A stretch of 43,663 bases of DNA from positions 1 through 43,663 of the forward strand of contig JAKVAV010000027.1 in assembly GCA_022448105.1 (NCBI GenBank). Reading direction: 5' to 3'. The position numbers were made by a program, and so were the translations under genes. The notes beneath the pieces were generated by a model. It saw only the letters and a list, made by a program, of their open reading frames with translations, had not been told where the DNA came from and did no database searches. The stretch comes from Flavobacteriales bacterium (GTDB taxonomy: Bacteria > Bacteroidota > Bacteroidia > Flavobacteriales_D > Cryomorphaceae). Of this stretch, positions 15,965 to 24,952 are shown one piece after another (positions within the stretch are counted from its first letter, which is position 1; the number at the start of each line of letters is the position of its first letter).

Positions 15965-17371
15965 TTCTGGTTTGTAGCCAAAAAGACGGTTCTTTTTGAT
16001 CATTACATCCACATAGTTGGGCACCATCTTTTCCCAGCCTGGTTCGCCATTTCGAATCATTCTCAATGCAGTACGGCTTTGAATCCAAAGAACATCTGGA
16101 TCGTGTTCTTGTAAATCCACAATTCGAGAATTATATAAAAGGTAGTCGTAGAGTGGCCTCAATCGAGGATGAACCTCCATATTCTTGGTGGTCACCAAAT
16201 CCGTTTCTCCTTCCATGAGTGAAGGATACACATAGACCTTCAAATCTCTCGAGAAGAGAATTCCGAAGGCTTCCAAAATTCCTCCATCTAAATCTCGGTA
16301 GTATTTTTCGTCAAACAGCGCATCTAGGTTATTCGTTCCCATGATTAAGCCGAGACGCTTTTTGGTCATGGTCGAGAAATAGCGAATGAGCTTGTAGTAT
16401 TCTTGGTAATTAGAAATAAGCACAGTTTGCCCCAAGGAACAAAGGATATCGGCTCTATCGATAAAGTCCTGTTCGTCCAGATCACCTCCGGAGGTAAGAT
16501 TACTCAAAGTAATTTCAAAAAGAACTTGAAGATCGTCTTGTTCCACCTTGTTTTCTTTCACGAAAGCATTATAGCCATTGATAATCATATCAATGTTCAC
16601 CTTGGTCACTGGTCTAAAGCTTCCGCGAATGGTGAGGATGTTTTTCTTGTAAAGAAGATCAGATGGTTGAAGATTTTTCCCATCAGGGCTGAAAATCACC
16701 GCGTCGGTGAATCCATTTTTCACCAACTGAAGGCTGAGTAGTCGATTGTCTACACCGGCAAAGTCAGGCCCTTCCATCGAGATCATGTCAATTTCTATTT
16801 GATCTCTTGTGAGGTTATCGTAAAGCGACTGAAGGTAATCTCTTGGATTTTGGTAGTAGAAATAACAACCGTAGAGCATATTTACACCGATTACTCCTAT
16901 CGTTTCTTGTTGGAGTTGGGCTTCATTTTCGTGAAGCTTTACATGGATTACTATCTCGTTGGGCTCTTTTTCAGGAGATGTTTGGAACTTGATTCCCATC
17001 CAACCGTGCCCCTGATACTTCTTTCTGAAGTCAATCGTTGCGATGGTGTTTGCATAGGAAAAGAATCTTCTGGACGGATGATTCTCACGGCTAAGTCTTT
17101 TCTCAATAAGGCCGTACTCATGTTCTACCATCTTACGAAGGCGAGGCTCGCAGACATATCTATTTTTTGCTTCCTTCCCATAAATCGCATCACTCACATC
17201 TTTATCGTAAGCCGACATGGCCTTCGCAATTGTCCCCGATGCACCACCAGCCCTGAAGAAATGTCTCACCACTTCTTGACCAGCGCCTATTTCCGAAAAG
17301 GTTCCGTAGATATCAGGATCTAAATTTATCCTGAGTGCTTTTTGTTTGGAGGTAAGAATTACCCGTTCCAA
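15935..17371 (-). CDS. Conserved Bacteroidetes protein of unknown function
   Basis: The product has 478 residues and neither signal peptide nor membrane span, so it is cytosolic. It opens with ALRINLDPDIYGTFSEIGAG and QEVVRHFFRAGGASGTIAKA, a glycine-rich, almost invariant block that I recognise from a large family in Bacteroidetes. Copies in databases carry inconsistent names such as nicotinate-nucleotide adenylyltransferase or TonB-dependent receptor; nothing in the sequence supports either (no HxGH-type nucleotidyltransferase motif, no barrel). Later conserved-looking segments are YGCYFYYQNPRDYLQSLYDN, ISMEGPDFAGVDNRLLSLQL and ILTIRGSFRPVTKVNIDMI. It is a single gene convergent with the cysteine desulfurase and divergent from the MBL hydrolase. 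Confidence 0.8.
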   Translation of the reverse strand: MERVILTSKQKALRINLDPDIYGTFSEIGAGQEVVRHFFRAGGASGTIAKAMSAYDKDVSDAIYGKEAKNRYVCEPRLRKMVEHEYGLIEKRLSRENHPSRRFFSYANTIATIDFRKKYQGHGWMGIKFQTSPEKEPNEIVIHVKLHENEAQLQQETIGVIGVNMLYGCYFYYQNPRDYLQSLYDNLTRDQIEIDMISMEGPDFAGVDNRLLSLQLVKNGFTDAVIFSPDGKNLQPSDLLYKKNILTIRGSFRPVTKVNIDMIINGYNAFVKENKVEQDDLQVLFEITLSNLTSGGDLDEQDFIDRADILCSLGQTVLISNYQEYYKLIRYFSTMTKKRLGLIMGTNNLDALFDEKYYRDLDGGILEAFGILFSRDLKVYVYPSLMEGETDLVTTKNMEVHPRLRPLYDYLLYNSRIVDLQEHDPDVLWIQSRTALRMIRNGEPGWEKMVPNYVDVMIKKNRLFGYKPELAEKKASEN

Positions 17372-17485
17372 TATTCTGTGCGTCTTTTTTGTTGTTCAAA
17401 ACTACAGTGTTTCGGGTAAAGTAACCAACTATCTCAACCTTTTTTCAACACCTCCTGTTTGCTGCAAAAGTCTATTTTCGCAATC

Positions 17486-18250
17486 ATGCGTTTTACTTTC
17501 TTAGGAACTGGAACGTCTCAAGGAGTTCCAGTAATTGGATGCGAATGTGAAGTATGTACTTCTAATGATGCAAGGGATAAGCGTATGCGTACTTCTGCAA
17601 TGGTGGAGGTAGATGGGAATACTCTGGTGATTGATACCGGTCCTGATTTTCGTCAGCAAATGCTGCGCAACACCCCGACGGATATGCCCAAGGTCCTCTT
17701 CACCCATGAGCATAAAGATCACATCGCGGGGCTTGATGATATTAGAGCGTTCAACTTCAAATACCGAAAGCCGATAGAGATTTATTCCACTCGAAGAGTG
17801 CAAGAAGCCCTGAAGCGAGAATATCACTACGTCTTTGAGGCGATGAAATATCCCGGTGTTCCACAGGTTAATCTACACGATATCACTGGAAAAGACACTT
17901 TCGAGGTCAATGGGACAAAAATTCAGTGCATCAATGTGCTGCATTACAAGCTTCCTGTTCTAGGATTTCGAATAAGAAACCTGGCCTATATTACCGATGC
18001 CAATTACATTGCGTCCGAGGAGAAAGACAAGCTTCGTGGACTAGATGTATTGATAATTAACGCGCTCAGGAAAGAGAAGCACATTTCCCATTTTAACCTA
18101 GAAGAAGCGCTTGAGCTCATTGCCGAGCTCAAACCGAAGCAATCCTATTTGACTCATATATCCCATATGTTGGGTCTTCAATCATCAGTAGAATTGGAAC
18201 TTCCTGATTCTGTGAAGATAGCATTCGACGACTTGGTTTTGAATTTGTAG
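17486..18250 (+). CDS. MBL-fold metallo-hydrolase (PhnP-like)
   Basis: The product has 254 residues from ATG 17486; earlier codons of the frame do not resemble the family. The start MRFTFLGTGTSQGVPVIGC followed by ECEVCTS is typical of the PhnP-like branch, including the paired cysteines that bind a structural zinc in PhnP. The metal site is FTHEHKDHIAGLDDIR (HxHxDH), followed by further ligands in YITDANYI and LTHISHMLG. PhnP itself is a cyclic phosphodiesterase; in Bacteroidetes this protein is common and its substrate is not known. A TATTTTCG box (17471-17478) just before the ATG resembles the -7 element. Confidence 0.9.
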   Translation: MRFTFLGTGTSQGVPVIGCECEVCTSNDARDKRMRTSAMVEVDGNTLVIDTGPDFRQQMLRNTPTDMPKVLFTHEHKDHIAGLDDIRAFNFKYRKPIEIYSTRRVQEALKREYHYVFEAMKYPGVPQVNLHDITGKDTFEVNGTKIQCINVLHYKLPVLGFRIRNLAYITDANYIASEEKDKLRGLDVLIINALRKEKHISHFNLEEALELIAELKPKQSYLTHISHMLGLQSSVELELPDSVKIAFDDLVLNL

Positions 18251-18369
18251 ACCCATGTTAGGAGTTCTGCTTTACAGGTTTTTCTGGATTAAATTCACAA
18301 CTGGCTTTATCCTGAAGTATTTTTCGATTCTTATTTTAGTAAGGATCAACCAATTAACACTCAAACCCT

Positions 18370-20811
18370 ATGAAACGAGCTTTACTTTTTTTCCTAATCA
18401 TTTCTAGTTCTGCTTTTTCTCAAAGCAATTACATTTTTACAGCGACTGACGTTGATGGAGTAGTTCACAATACCCAAGATTATTTTGATCAAGGCAAACC
18501 GGTCATGATCATGAGCTTTGTTGACTATTGGGGTGTGTATTGGTCTATTCATGAGGAAGGTGGAATCGTGGATCTATACAATACGCTTGGTCAAGGAGGA
18601 ACTGGTGAGGTCGTTATTCTTTACATAGCAGGGTTTGGTTTCGATACCGAGGCAGAGATTTATGATGTGGATTATTCTTCTGACTTAGGGACTGGTTATG
18701 AAAATGTAGATCTAACTGCTGGTCATGACATTCCCGTTATCGTTGCTACGAATAATCCTGAAGTGAACGCAAATCCGAAAGGAGAGTGGGTGTGGCTTTG
18801 TCCAGAAGACGGGTTTGCTTATTTGTTTGGCTCCACTCTGTCTGCGCAGGACATGTTAGCGAACTTGTACAGTCAATGCTGCACAGAGATGGAAGGGGAA
18901 GATGTAGGAGTCTCAAATATCAGTGCGGCATCAGTATGTGCTGCGAATGAGTTCTCTTACACCATTACAAACTATTCTCTAGTCTCTTCTGCTGACTTTG
19001 ATATAAATGTATTTGCCAATGGCCAGTTGATTGATACGTTCACATACACGGAAACTTTGGAAGGATGCGAATCCGAAACATTGGAATATTTGAACCCGTC
19101 AATTAATGAGCTTGATACTGTATTGATGGCCATTGATCAGTTCGATTACAATCAGGATAATGATTCTGCAATGACGATTCTCAATCAAATTGACACCGTT
19201 GGTAATACTCTTAAGATTGAAGTGCTTAATCCAACTGTAACAGATTGGATCGGAGCAACCTCGTCGAATTATTCATTTGGACCTAGTGCTCAATCTAATT
19301 GGGAGGGTTATGCCTTTCTCAATTCTGGATGTAACTTGGTTACAGTATTTTCCTCTGAAGGTTCTCAGTCTCAAGACATGGTCATCTTTGGGAGTGTTGA
19401 TGAAAATGACAATTATGTTGATACACTTTTCTATGGAGAAGTCCAGGAGCTAGCCTTTGAAGAGCAATACTTCTTATTCGTTGAGGAAGAGTCTGCAATT
19501 GTGAAAACTTGGGGATATGTTTTTGAAGATGTAAACGAGACTCAACAATTCTCACCTTATGCCCCGAGAATTCAGGGCATTCAAGTAAACCATGGAAGTC
19601 AAACTACTTTTACAGATAGTGAAGGATATTATGAGTTCGATCTTGAACCTGGAGAAAATACGAGCATCGTTTACGATGAGTCGATTTGGCCTGTCTATAC
19701 TACCCCAAATGCTGGTCTATACGATTCATATAATATCTTGCACAACTTTGGTCTCAATTCAGATGACCCCATCTGGGAGTTATCTACAAGTCTAGATCCT
19801 GGATTTCCGTACTTATGCGAAGTTGACATCTTCAATTACATGTATATCTCAAATGTAGGAAACCAGCCTACCTCAGGCGAGCTAACTTTTACTTACGATC
19901 CCCTTCTCACTCTTCAGAGTGCAAGCCCGACTCCGATTTCTGTAAATGGAAATACTTTGACCTTTTCAATTCCTGAGCTACCGTATGGCGGAGGAATGGG
20001 GGTAAATATTCTATTCGGCGAATTAGCGGCAAATCTGCTAGGGGAAGAATTAACAGCAGAGTATACTCTGGTGTCCTTTAATGACGATGGAGCGATTGCT
20101 AATACATCTTCTGGTTCTGAAACCGATACACTGTTTTGTGCCTTCGACCCAAACGACAAATATGGTTATCCGCTTGGAGAAGGAGAGGAGGGACTCATTC
20201 CAGCCGATACTCCCTTAAAGTATAGAATCCGATTCCAGAATACGGGAAATTTGCCAGCGACAACGGTAGTTATACGCGATACGTTGCCTGAGACGCTTAA
20301 TTGGCAAAGTTTTGAGCCTGCGGGTGCCACTCACGATGTTGTCATCACCATGAATTCAGACACCAGAGAAGTGGTATGGACCTTTAATGATATTCAGCTT
20401 CCAGATAGTGCTAGCGACCCTCTCGGTAGTATCGGGACATTGTGGTTTGATATTGAGATGAATGATCTTGAGCAAGGAGAAACCATAGAGAACACTGCTT
20501 ATATCTTCTTTGATCAGAATGAAGCAATCGTTACTAATACGTCGCTTCACACGATTGATGGGTTTTTGAGTACCGAAGAATTAATATCACCAGAAATTCG
20601 TCTTTACCCAAATCCGGTTCGCAACATCCTTTCTGTAGACAATCAACTTGAATTGGGAGTTGTATTTGAAATACTGGATGTAAACGGTCGATTAGTTGTT
20701 GATGGAGTTTTGAATGCTCACCGCATTGACGTCACAAGTCTTCAACAAGGGCTTTATCTCTTGAAATTCAGGGGGGCGGGGATTGTAGAAAAGTTTATGG
20801 TGGTGAAGTAG
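18370..20811 (+). CDS. T9SS-exported protein with cysteine-less thioredoxin-like domain and DUF7619-like domain
   Basis: The product has 813 residues. A signal peptide (1-17, ending SAFSQ) is followed by a thioredoxin/redoxin-like domain at about 20-168: FTATDVDGVVHNTQDYF, VMIMSFVDYWGVYWSIHEEG, GTGEVVILYIAGFG and IPVIVATN occupy the usual positions, but the CxxC is replaced by YWGVYW (53-58). Beta-sandwich regions follow, then the segment DPNDKYGYPLGEGEEG and IRFQNTGNLPATTVVIRDTL, typical of a DUF7619-like adhesin domain. The last ~75 residues (IRLYPNPVRNILSVDN to GLYLLKFRGAGIVEKFMVVK) form a type A T9SS sorting domain. It should be secreted across the outer membrane and cell-surface anchored. 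It is monocistronic and convergent with a decayed gene. Confidence 0.9.
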   Translation: MKRALLFFLIISSSAFSQSNYIFTATDVDGVVHNTQDYFDQGKPVMIMSFVDYWGVYWSIHEEGGIVDLYNTLGQGGTGEVVILYIAGFGFDTEAEIYDVDYSSDLGTGYENVDLTAGHDIPVIVATNNPEVNANPKGEWVWLCPEDGFAYLFGSTLSAQDMLANLYSQCCTEMEGEDVGVSNISAASVCAANEFSYTITNYSLVSSADFDINVFANGQLIDTFTYTETLEGCESETLEYLNPSINELDTVLMAIDQFDYNQDNDSAMTILNQIDTVGNTLKIEVLNPTVTDWIGATSSNYSFGPSAQSNWEGYAFLNSGCNLVTVFSSEGSQSQDMVIFGSVDENDNYVDTLFYGEVQELAFEEQYFLFVEEESAIVKTWGYVFEDVNETQQFSPYAPRIQGIQVNHGSQTTFTDSEGYYEFDLEPGENTSIVYDESIWPVYTTPNAGLYDSYNILHNFGLNSDDPIWELSTSLDPGFPYLCEVDIFNYMYISNVGNQPTSGELTFTYDPLLTLQSASPTPISVNGNTLTFSIPELPYGGGMGVNILFGELAANLLGEELTAEYTLVSFNDDGAIANTSSGSETDTLFCAFDPNDKYGYPLGEGEEGLIPADTPLKYRIRFQNTGNLPATTVVIRDTLPETLNWQSFEPAGATHDVVITMNSDTREVVWTFNDIQLPDSASDPLGSIGTLWFDIEMNDLEQGETIENTAYIFFDQNEAIVTNTSLHTIDGFLSTEELISPEIRLYPNPVRNILSVDNQLELGVVFEILDVNGRLVVDGVLNAHRIDVTSLQQGLYLLKFRGAGIVEKFMVVK

Positions 20812-20814
20812 AAT

Positions 20815-21397
20815 TTACTGCGTTTGTTCATTCAAACACTCTTTTATGGCCCTCGTAATATCTCCATATTCTTCCTGAACCCATTCCCATAAAGACTTCC
20901 AATAGAGGCATTCTTAGGGTGTCAGGTTTATTAGTCATCCAAACTGCGCAATTTCGATCAATACATCTCCAATACAGGTTAACCATGTCAGTGTAGCGCT
21001 CATATCCAACAAAGAAAGTACTGTCTAAAGTGTGAGTGATGGTGTGCTCAATCGCACTTTTCCTAATTGTATCAGATTCTAAGTACTCAATTGAGAACCA
21101 AGAAGAATTATAGTTGAATATCCATATTCCGCTAGGCTTTGATTCTTTAAATGCTCCACTCAGCACTTCAGCGGTCACTAAGTTCTTGATTGGTAAACCA
21201 ACTGAATCTCTTTCCCTAAATCTGCTTCCTCATCTGGAAGTAGTAATGTGTTGAGTGAATTTTCCATTCTCTATTTTAAAGTCTTCATAATAACCCTTGA
21301 TCGTATCGCCCTCAAGGACAAAAAAGTAATCGCCATTCTCTGGCTCTTGAGCCGAGGCATAGACAGAGAACAAGGAAAATAGAATCAACCAACGCAT
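20815..21397 (-). pseudogene. Decayed gene for a secreted protein (nonsense codon plus frameshift)
   Basis: An ATG at 21397 opens a frame with signal peptide (RWLILFSLFSVYASAQ) and the segment GDYFFVLEGDTIKGYYEDF. It is stopped by TGA at 21232-21230, yet the same frame continues for another 134 codons (GSRFRERDSVGLPIKNLV, then SGAFKESKPSGIWIFNY) to 20828. Near 20900-20920 the coding signal seems to jump frame: the 3' end in another frame reads WKSLWEWVQEEYGDITRAI and ends at TAA 20815, while the original frame becomes Gly/Met-rich. With two lesions the gene is probably broken; a TGG to TGA change would explain the first. Sequencing error or programmed readthrough are alternatives. I do not recognise the family. 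Confidence 0.6.
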
Positions 21398-21476
21398 TCT
21401 TTCAAGAGTAGGCAAAAAAGTTTCGCTGACCAAAACTACTTCGATCATAAATTAACCAATCTGAATTTATTTCGTA

Positions 21477-21507
21477 AATTGCGTTACGTAAAATACGTAA
21501 CGCAATT
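21477..21507. promoter_or_regulatory. 31-bp palindromic operator-like site before the AAA ATPase gene
   Basis: AATTGCGTTACGTA (21477-21490) is repeated as its exact reverse complement at 21494-21507 with AAA between, a perfect 14-bp inverted repeat ending 11 bases before ATG 21519. Its left arm overlaps TAAATTGC (21475-21482), a likely -7 box, so a bound dimeric regulator would block transcription; as RNA it would instead form a strong hairpin at the ribosome-binding region. No T run follows, so it is not a terminator. Confidence 0.65.
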
Positions 21508-21518
21508 AACGCAACACG

Positions 21519-22628
21519 ATGAATCCCTTTTTAATTCACGGATATACGAGTAAGAAATACTTCTGCGATAGAGAGGACGAAATGTCCTTGCTCAAAGAGA
21601 ACATTGAAAATGGTAGAAATACAGTGCTCTTTTCTTGGAGGAGGATGGGAAAGACTACCTTGATCAAATACTTTCTAGAAGAGTTGAAGAGAACTAAAAG
21701 GGCTGATACGCTTTATGTTGATCTTTTGGCTACCAGAAACGTGGAAGAGGCCATAAAAGCCATCACTGCCGCAACTTACGAGAAGTATGGCAAAACAAAA
21801 AAGGGTCTGAGTCAGCCCTTTCAAAGATTGATCGGCAGACTTGGATTAGATGTAAGTTTTGATCCGAATACGGGAGTCCCCACTCTGGGATTTAACATGA
21901 GCAAGTCACACACTCCAGAGTCATCTCTGCAAGCCATTGGTGAATTCCTTACCACTGAGAAAAACAATGTGGTCGTTGCCATTGATGAGTTTCAACAAAT
22001 CTCTCATTATTCTGACGAGAATGGTGAGGCAGTATTTAGAACTTGGATGCAGAGCTTTCCCAAGCTTCGGTTCATCTTTAGTGGAAGTCATCGTGGAATC
22101 ATGACATCGATGTTTACATCCGAAAAACGACCATTCTATCGCAGTGCAGAGTTAATGTCATTAGGTGTAATTGAACCAAAAAAGTACTCAAGGTTCATTA
22201 TTTCTCATTTCAAAAGAGGGGGGAAGTCAATTTCACCTGAAGTGATCGCTACTCTATTTGATTGGAGTCTCGGACAGACCTATACTATTCAACTCATTTG
22301 CAATAAGCTCTACGCACGATATGAAAGAGTAGACGCTAAAGAGCAGGAATCTGTACTGGAAGAAATTTTGAATCAGGAGTCTGTCTTTTTTTCTCAATAC
22401 GTCAACCTCCTCAGCAAGACACAATGGAAGGTACTCAAGGCCATTGCGAAGAACGATTTTGTCAAAAATCCCCTTTCCTCAGATTTCATCCAATCAAATA
22501 AGCTAAAGGCGGCCAGCTCTGTGAAAACAGCTCTGAATATGCTGCAAAAGAAAGAGATAGTCGTCAAAGATGGTGATTCATATAGGGTTCACGATATCCA
22601 GCTGATGAGATGGATTCAAAGGCTTTGA
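21519..22628 (+). CDS. AAA family ATPase (ATPase_2/archaeal-type)
   Basis: The product has 369 residues. The N-terminus NPFLIHGYTSKKYFCDREDE leads to a P-loop at residues 39-47 (SWRRMGKTT), a variant in which the first glycine is Ser. Walker B is VVVAIDEF (D156, E157) and a sensor segment RFIFSGSHRGIM follows. The C-terminal ~100 residues form a winged-helix-like domain ending in VVKDGDSYRVHDIQLMRWIQ. This is the ATPase_2 (MNS-clade STAND-like) family, common in Bacteroidetes and archaea, with unknown roles. A perfect palindrome covers its promoter region. Its TGA abuts the stop of the convergent DUF6268-like gene with no gap. Confidence 0.88.
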   Translation: MNPFLIHGYTSKKYFCDREDEMSLLKENIENGRNTVLFSWRRMGKTTLIKYFLEELKRTKRADTLYVDLLATRNVEEAIKAITAATYEKYGKTKKGLSQPFQRLIGRLGLDVSFDPNTGVPTLGFNMSKSHTPESSLQAIGEFLTTEKNNVVVAIDEFQQISHYSDENGEAVFRTWMQSFPKLRFIFSGSHRGIMTSMFTSEKRPFYRSAELMSLGVIEPKKYSRFIISHFKRGGKSISPEVIATLFDWSLGQTYTIQLICNKLYARYERVDAKEQESVLEEILNQESVFFSQYVNLLSKTQWKVLKAIAKNDFVKNPLSSDFIQSNKLKAASSVKTALNMLQKKEIVVKDGDSYRVHDIQLMRWIQRL

Positions 22629-23540
22629 TCATTCAGGAATTGGAATGCTGTAAACGAATCTCAGCGAGGTAATAATTCCATCTTCAAAAGTGAAATTGAG
22701 TGGATCATTGCGGTTATCACCAAATCGGAGAATGCTCATCCTGAAGTCAATTTGTTCATCTTTTCGATATTGCTCGTAGCTTCTTCCCAGTGCATATCCT
22801 AATCTTCCTTCAACAAAAAAATCACCGAAGACCTGCCTCCTAGCAAAGAGGCTAAGATCGATGCTGGCTCTTTCCATATAAGTCCCTCTAGATTCTTCTT
22901 CTAAATCAAAAGAGGTGATCAACCCAAAATGAGAGATTCCTACGGTAAGCTTTTCACTGTAGTGGTAGTTAAGCTTCCCGTAAATAGGGAAGAGTCCCGA
23001 CACACTCCATTTAGGCTTGAACTGCCACAAGACATCCACCAAAGGAACCAAAAGTGGGCCTCCAAGTTCCTGATTGAAGAGGAATCCATACCTCAACCTA
23101 AGCTTCTCGTGGTAGCACTTTTCGTAAAGCCCTATTGCGCCAAACTGCCATGCTCCGCTGCTTGGGTTGTTAAAGTCGGTCATATATCTCGGAACAAAGA
23201 GCAATTGAAAAGCACGGTCATTAGTCAGTTTTTGAACTATTCCTGTTTGAACGATAAATCCGTATAGCTGAAGGTCCTCCGCGGATATATCCTCCGAGTC
23301 AAAATCATAGGATACGGTACTTTGATTGAAAGTGATATTGTTGAACCAGACCGTTTTTTCTGAAAGCACTAATGGAACTTTCGCGTTGATCAATAATCCG
23401 GTTTCTACGGCCTCTCCATCAAACTCATTTAGCGCTGAAGGAAGGCCATAGCGCGTAGAAACCGTCAGTAGATCAATTCTCTCTTGAGCAGATATGCCAG
23501 AGAAAAGAAGTATTCCAGTTATGGCAAGGAGCACTTTCAC
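22629..23540 (-). CDS. DUF6268-like outer membrane beta-barrel protein
   Basis: The product has 303 residues with a signal peptide (VLLAITGILLFSGISAQ). The mature part is a series of amphipathic beta-strands ending in aromatic residues (WFNNITFNQSTVSYDF, LRLRYGFLFNQELGG, WSVSGLFPIYGKLNYHYS) and finishes with SLRFVYSIPIPE, which fits an outer membrane barrel. The layout, with LFVPRYMTDFNN and DVLWQFKPKWSVSG, is that of DUF6268 proteins of Bacteroidetes, function unknown. The stop codons of this gene and the AAA ATPase form the palindrome TGATCA, so they end back to back. It diverges from a membrane-protein gene 56 bases away. Confidence 0.8.
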   Translation of the reverse strand: MKVLLAITGILLFSGISAQERIDLLTVSTRYGLPSALNEFDGEAVETGLLINAKVPLVLSEKTVWFNNITFNQSTVSYDFDSEDISAEDLQLYGFIVQTGIVQKLTNDRAFQLLFVPRYMTDFNNPSSGAWQFGAIGLYEKCYHEKLRLRYGFLFNQELGGPLLVPLVDVLWQFKPKWSVSGLFPIYGKLNYHYSEKLTVGISHFGLITSFDLEEESRGTYMERASIDLSLFARRQVFGDFFVEGRLGYALGRSYEQYRKDEQIDFRMSILRFGDNRNDPLNFTFEDGIITSLRFVYSIPIPE

Positions 23541-23596
23541 TCTAGCAAATCTGCAAGAATTTATTGAAATGTGACTGAATTTTGTTTCTTTCGGCT

Positions 23597-24946
23597 ATGG
23601 CGGACGACTTAAAGACTCAGCATTATAAAAATTGGCTACAACGTATACAAGAACAAAGTTGGGAACCAGAGATTCTTATCTCAGGAATCGTTTTGTTCTC
23701 CTTGTTTCAGATTCCACCTTATATCGAGCAAGCCAATGAGTATTTGAATCTCTATTCTGTGCTGATGTTTACCCGTGGGAATGTTGATGAGGTCTTGGCA
23801 GCCGTTTTGCTCACGGCCAATTACTGGTTGATATTTGGATTTGCAACCCATTTAATGGGGCGAAGTATTTGGGCTGCTTTTGTAGGATTGAGCTATGTCT
23901 ATGTAGACGGTGTCAATATGGATAGGTTGAAATATCCAAAAAAGTATTTAAATCTAATCCAGAAAACCGCAGATTATAAGCGATTGATTGTGCGATTAGA
24001 AAGATTTTGTAGTACAGTTTTCGCGGCGAGCTTTCTGTTGTTTATGTGCACACTAGGTATATTCTGCTTTATATGTTTTATAGGTCTTTTATTAACCATC
24101 ATTGCCGAATTTAATCCAAAAATGGAAGGGGTAAGCCATTTCATGAACCCCATAATCACAGGGCTTGTATTCGTCTATTTGGTCGACTTTGTTGGTTTGG
24201 GAATCATTAAGCGGATTCCATTTATTAATCGAATTTACTATCCGGTTTACAGAGTAATGTCTATAATCACCCTTTCTCCGCTCTATAGAAGTATTTACTA
24301 TGGGTTTGTATCGAACCATAACCCTTGGAAAGTAGCTGCTGCCATGATGGTTTTTTTTGCAGGAACCGTTGCTACAATTGAAGCTATTCAGCACGATGTT
24401 GATCTTTTTGATACCTCTGAGTTGATAATTGATGATGATGAAAATCTCATAAGTCCAATTCATTATTCCAATTTAGGCGAAGGCGATGCTTCGGTTCGCA
24501 TGGTTATAGAGTCTGACATCATTGATAGAAATGTTGTAAAGGTTTTATTGGTTCATGGAGCGCAGTATGAAGATGACCAGATACTCAAACAGTGTGGATT
24601 TGAGGAGGCCTTGAAAGATGGATCTGTTAATAAGGATTCTCTCGCCTTAGAATGCTTAAAGAATTTTTACATCTTAACACTCGACGGACAGTTTATACAT
24701 CCAGATTTTTTTTACACCTATGACCGAACTGTTCAACGCAAAGGCCTTCTGGCTTATATAGACTTGGCGATATTGGACCGCGGTATGCATGAATTTAAAT
24801 TATATTACAAGCTTGAAAAGGAGGATGGAATTGATACGAGCTTGGTCTCCGATATAGAATTTTTTAAAAATGCGCTACCGATCTATCATCTAAACGAGTC
24901 AGCTATCCTGGTTAAGGAAATCAATGATTCTCTCAACGTAAATTGA
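23597..24946 (+). CDS. Multi-pass membrane protein of unknown function
   Basis: The product has 449 residues from ATG 23597; the five extra codons of the longer frame are unlikely. About six hydrophobic spans are visible: ILISGIVLFSLFQIPPYI, VLAAVLLTANYWLIFGFA, a span near SIWAAFVGLSYVYV, the long pair TVFAASFLLFMCTLGIFCFI and ICFIGLLLTIIAEF, IITGLVFVYLVDFVGLGII, and AAMMVFFAGTVATIEAI. The last ~150 residues are soluble and beta-rich (VKVLLVHGAQYEDDQILK) and probably periplasmic. I do not recognise a named family, though similar proteins occur in Flavobacteriia. The following secreted-protein gene begins 6 bases after the stop. Confidence 0.75.
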   Translation: MADDLKTQHYKNWLQRIQEQSWEPEILISGIVLFSLFQIPPYIEQANEYLNLYSVLMFTRGNVDEVLAAVLLTANYWLIFGFATHLMGRSIWAAFVGLSYVYVDGVNMDRLKYPKKYLNLIQKTADYKRLIVRLERFCSTVFAASFLLFMCTLGIFCFICFIGLLLTIIAEFNPKMEGVSHFMNPIITGLVFVYLVDFVGLGIIKRIPFINRIYYPVYRVMSIITLSPLYRSIYYGFVSNHNPWKVAAAMMVFFAGTVATIEAIQHDVDLFDTSELIIDDDENLISPIHYSNLGEGDASVRMVIESDIIDRNVVKVLLVHGAQYEDDQILKQCGFEEALKDGSVNKDSLALECLKNFYILTLDGQFIHPDFFYTYDRTVQRKGLLAYIDLAILDRGMHEFKLYYKLEKEDGIDTSLVSDIEFFKNALPIYHLNESAILVKEINDSLNVN

Positions 24947-24952
24947 ATTTAG

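Noticed and set aside
21519-22628. AAA ATPase plus palindrome as a defence or mobile system
   Set aside because: No nuclease, toxin, integrase or transposase gene is adjacent, and its neighbours are ordinary envelope genes; ATPase_2 proteins alone do not prove defence.
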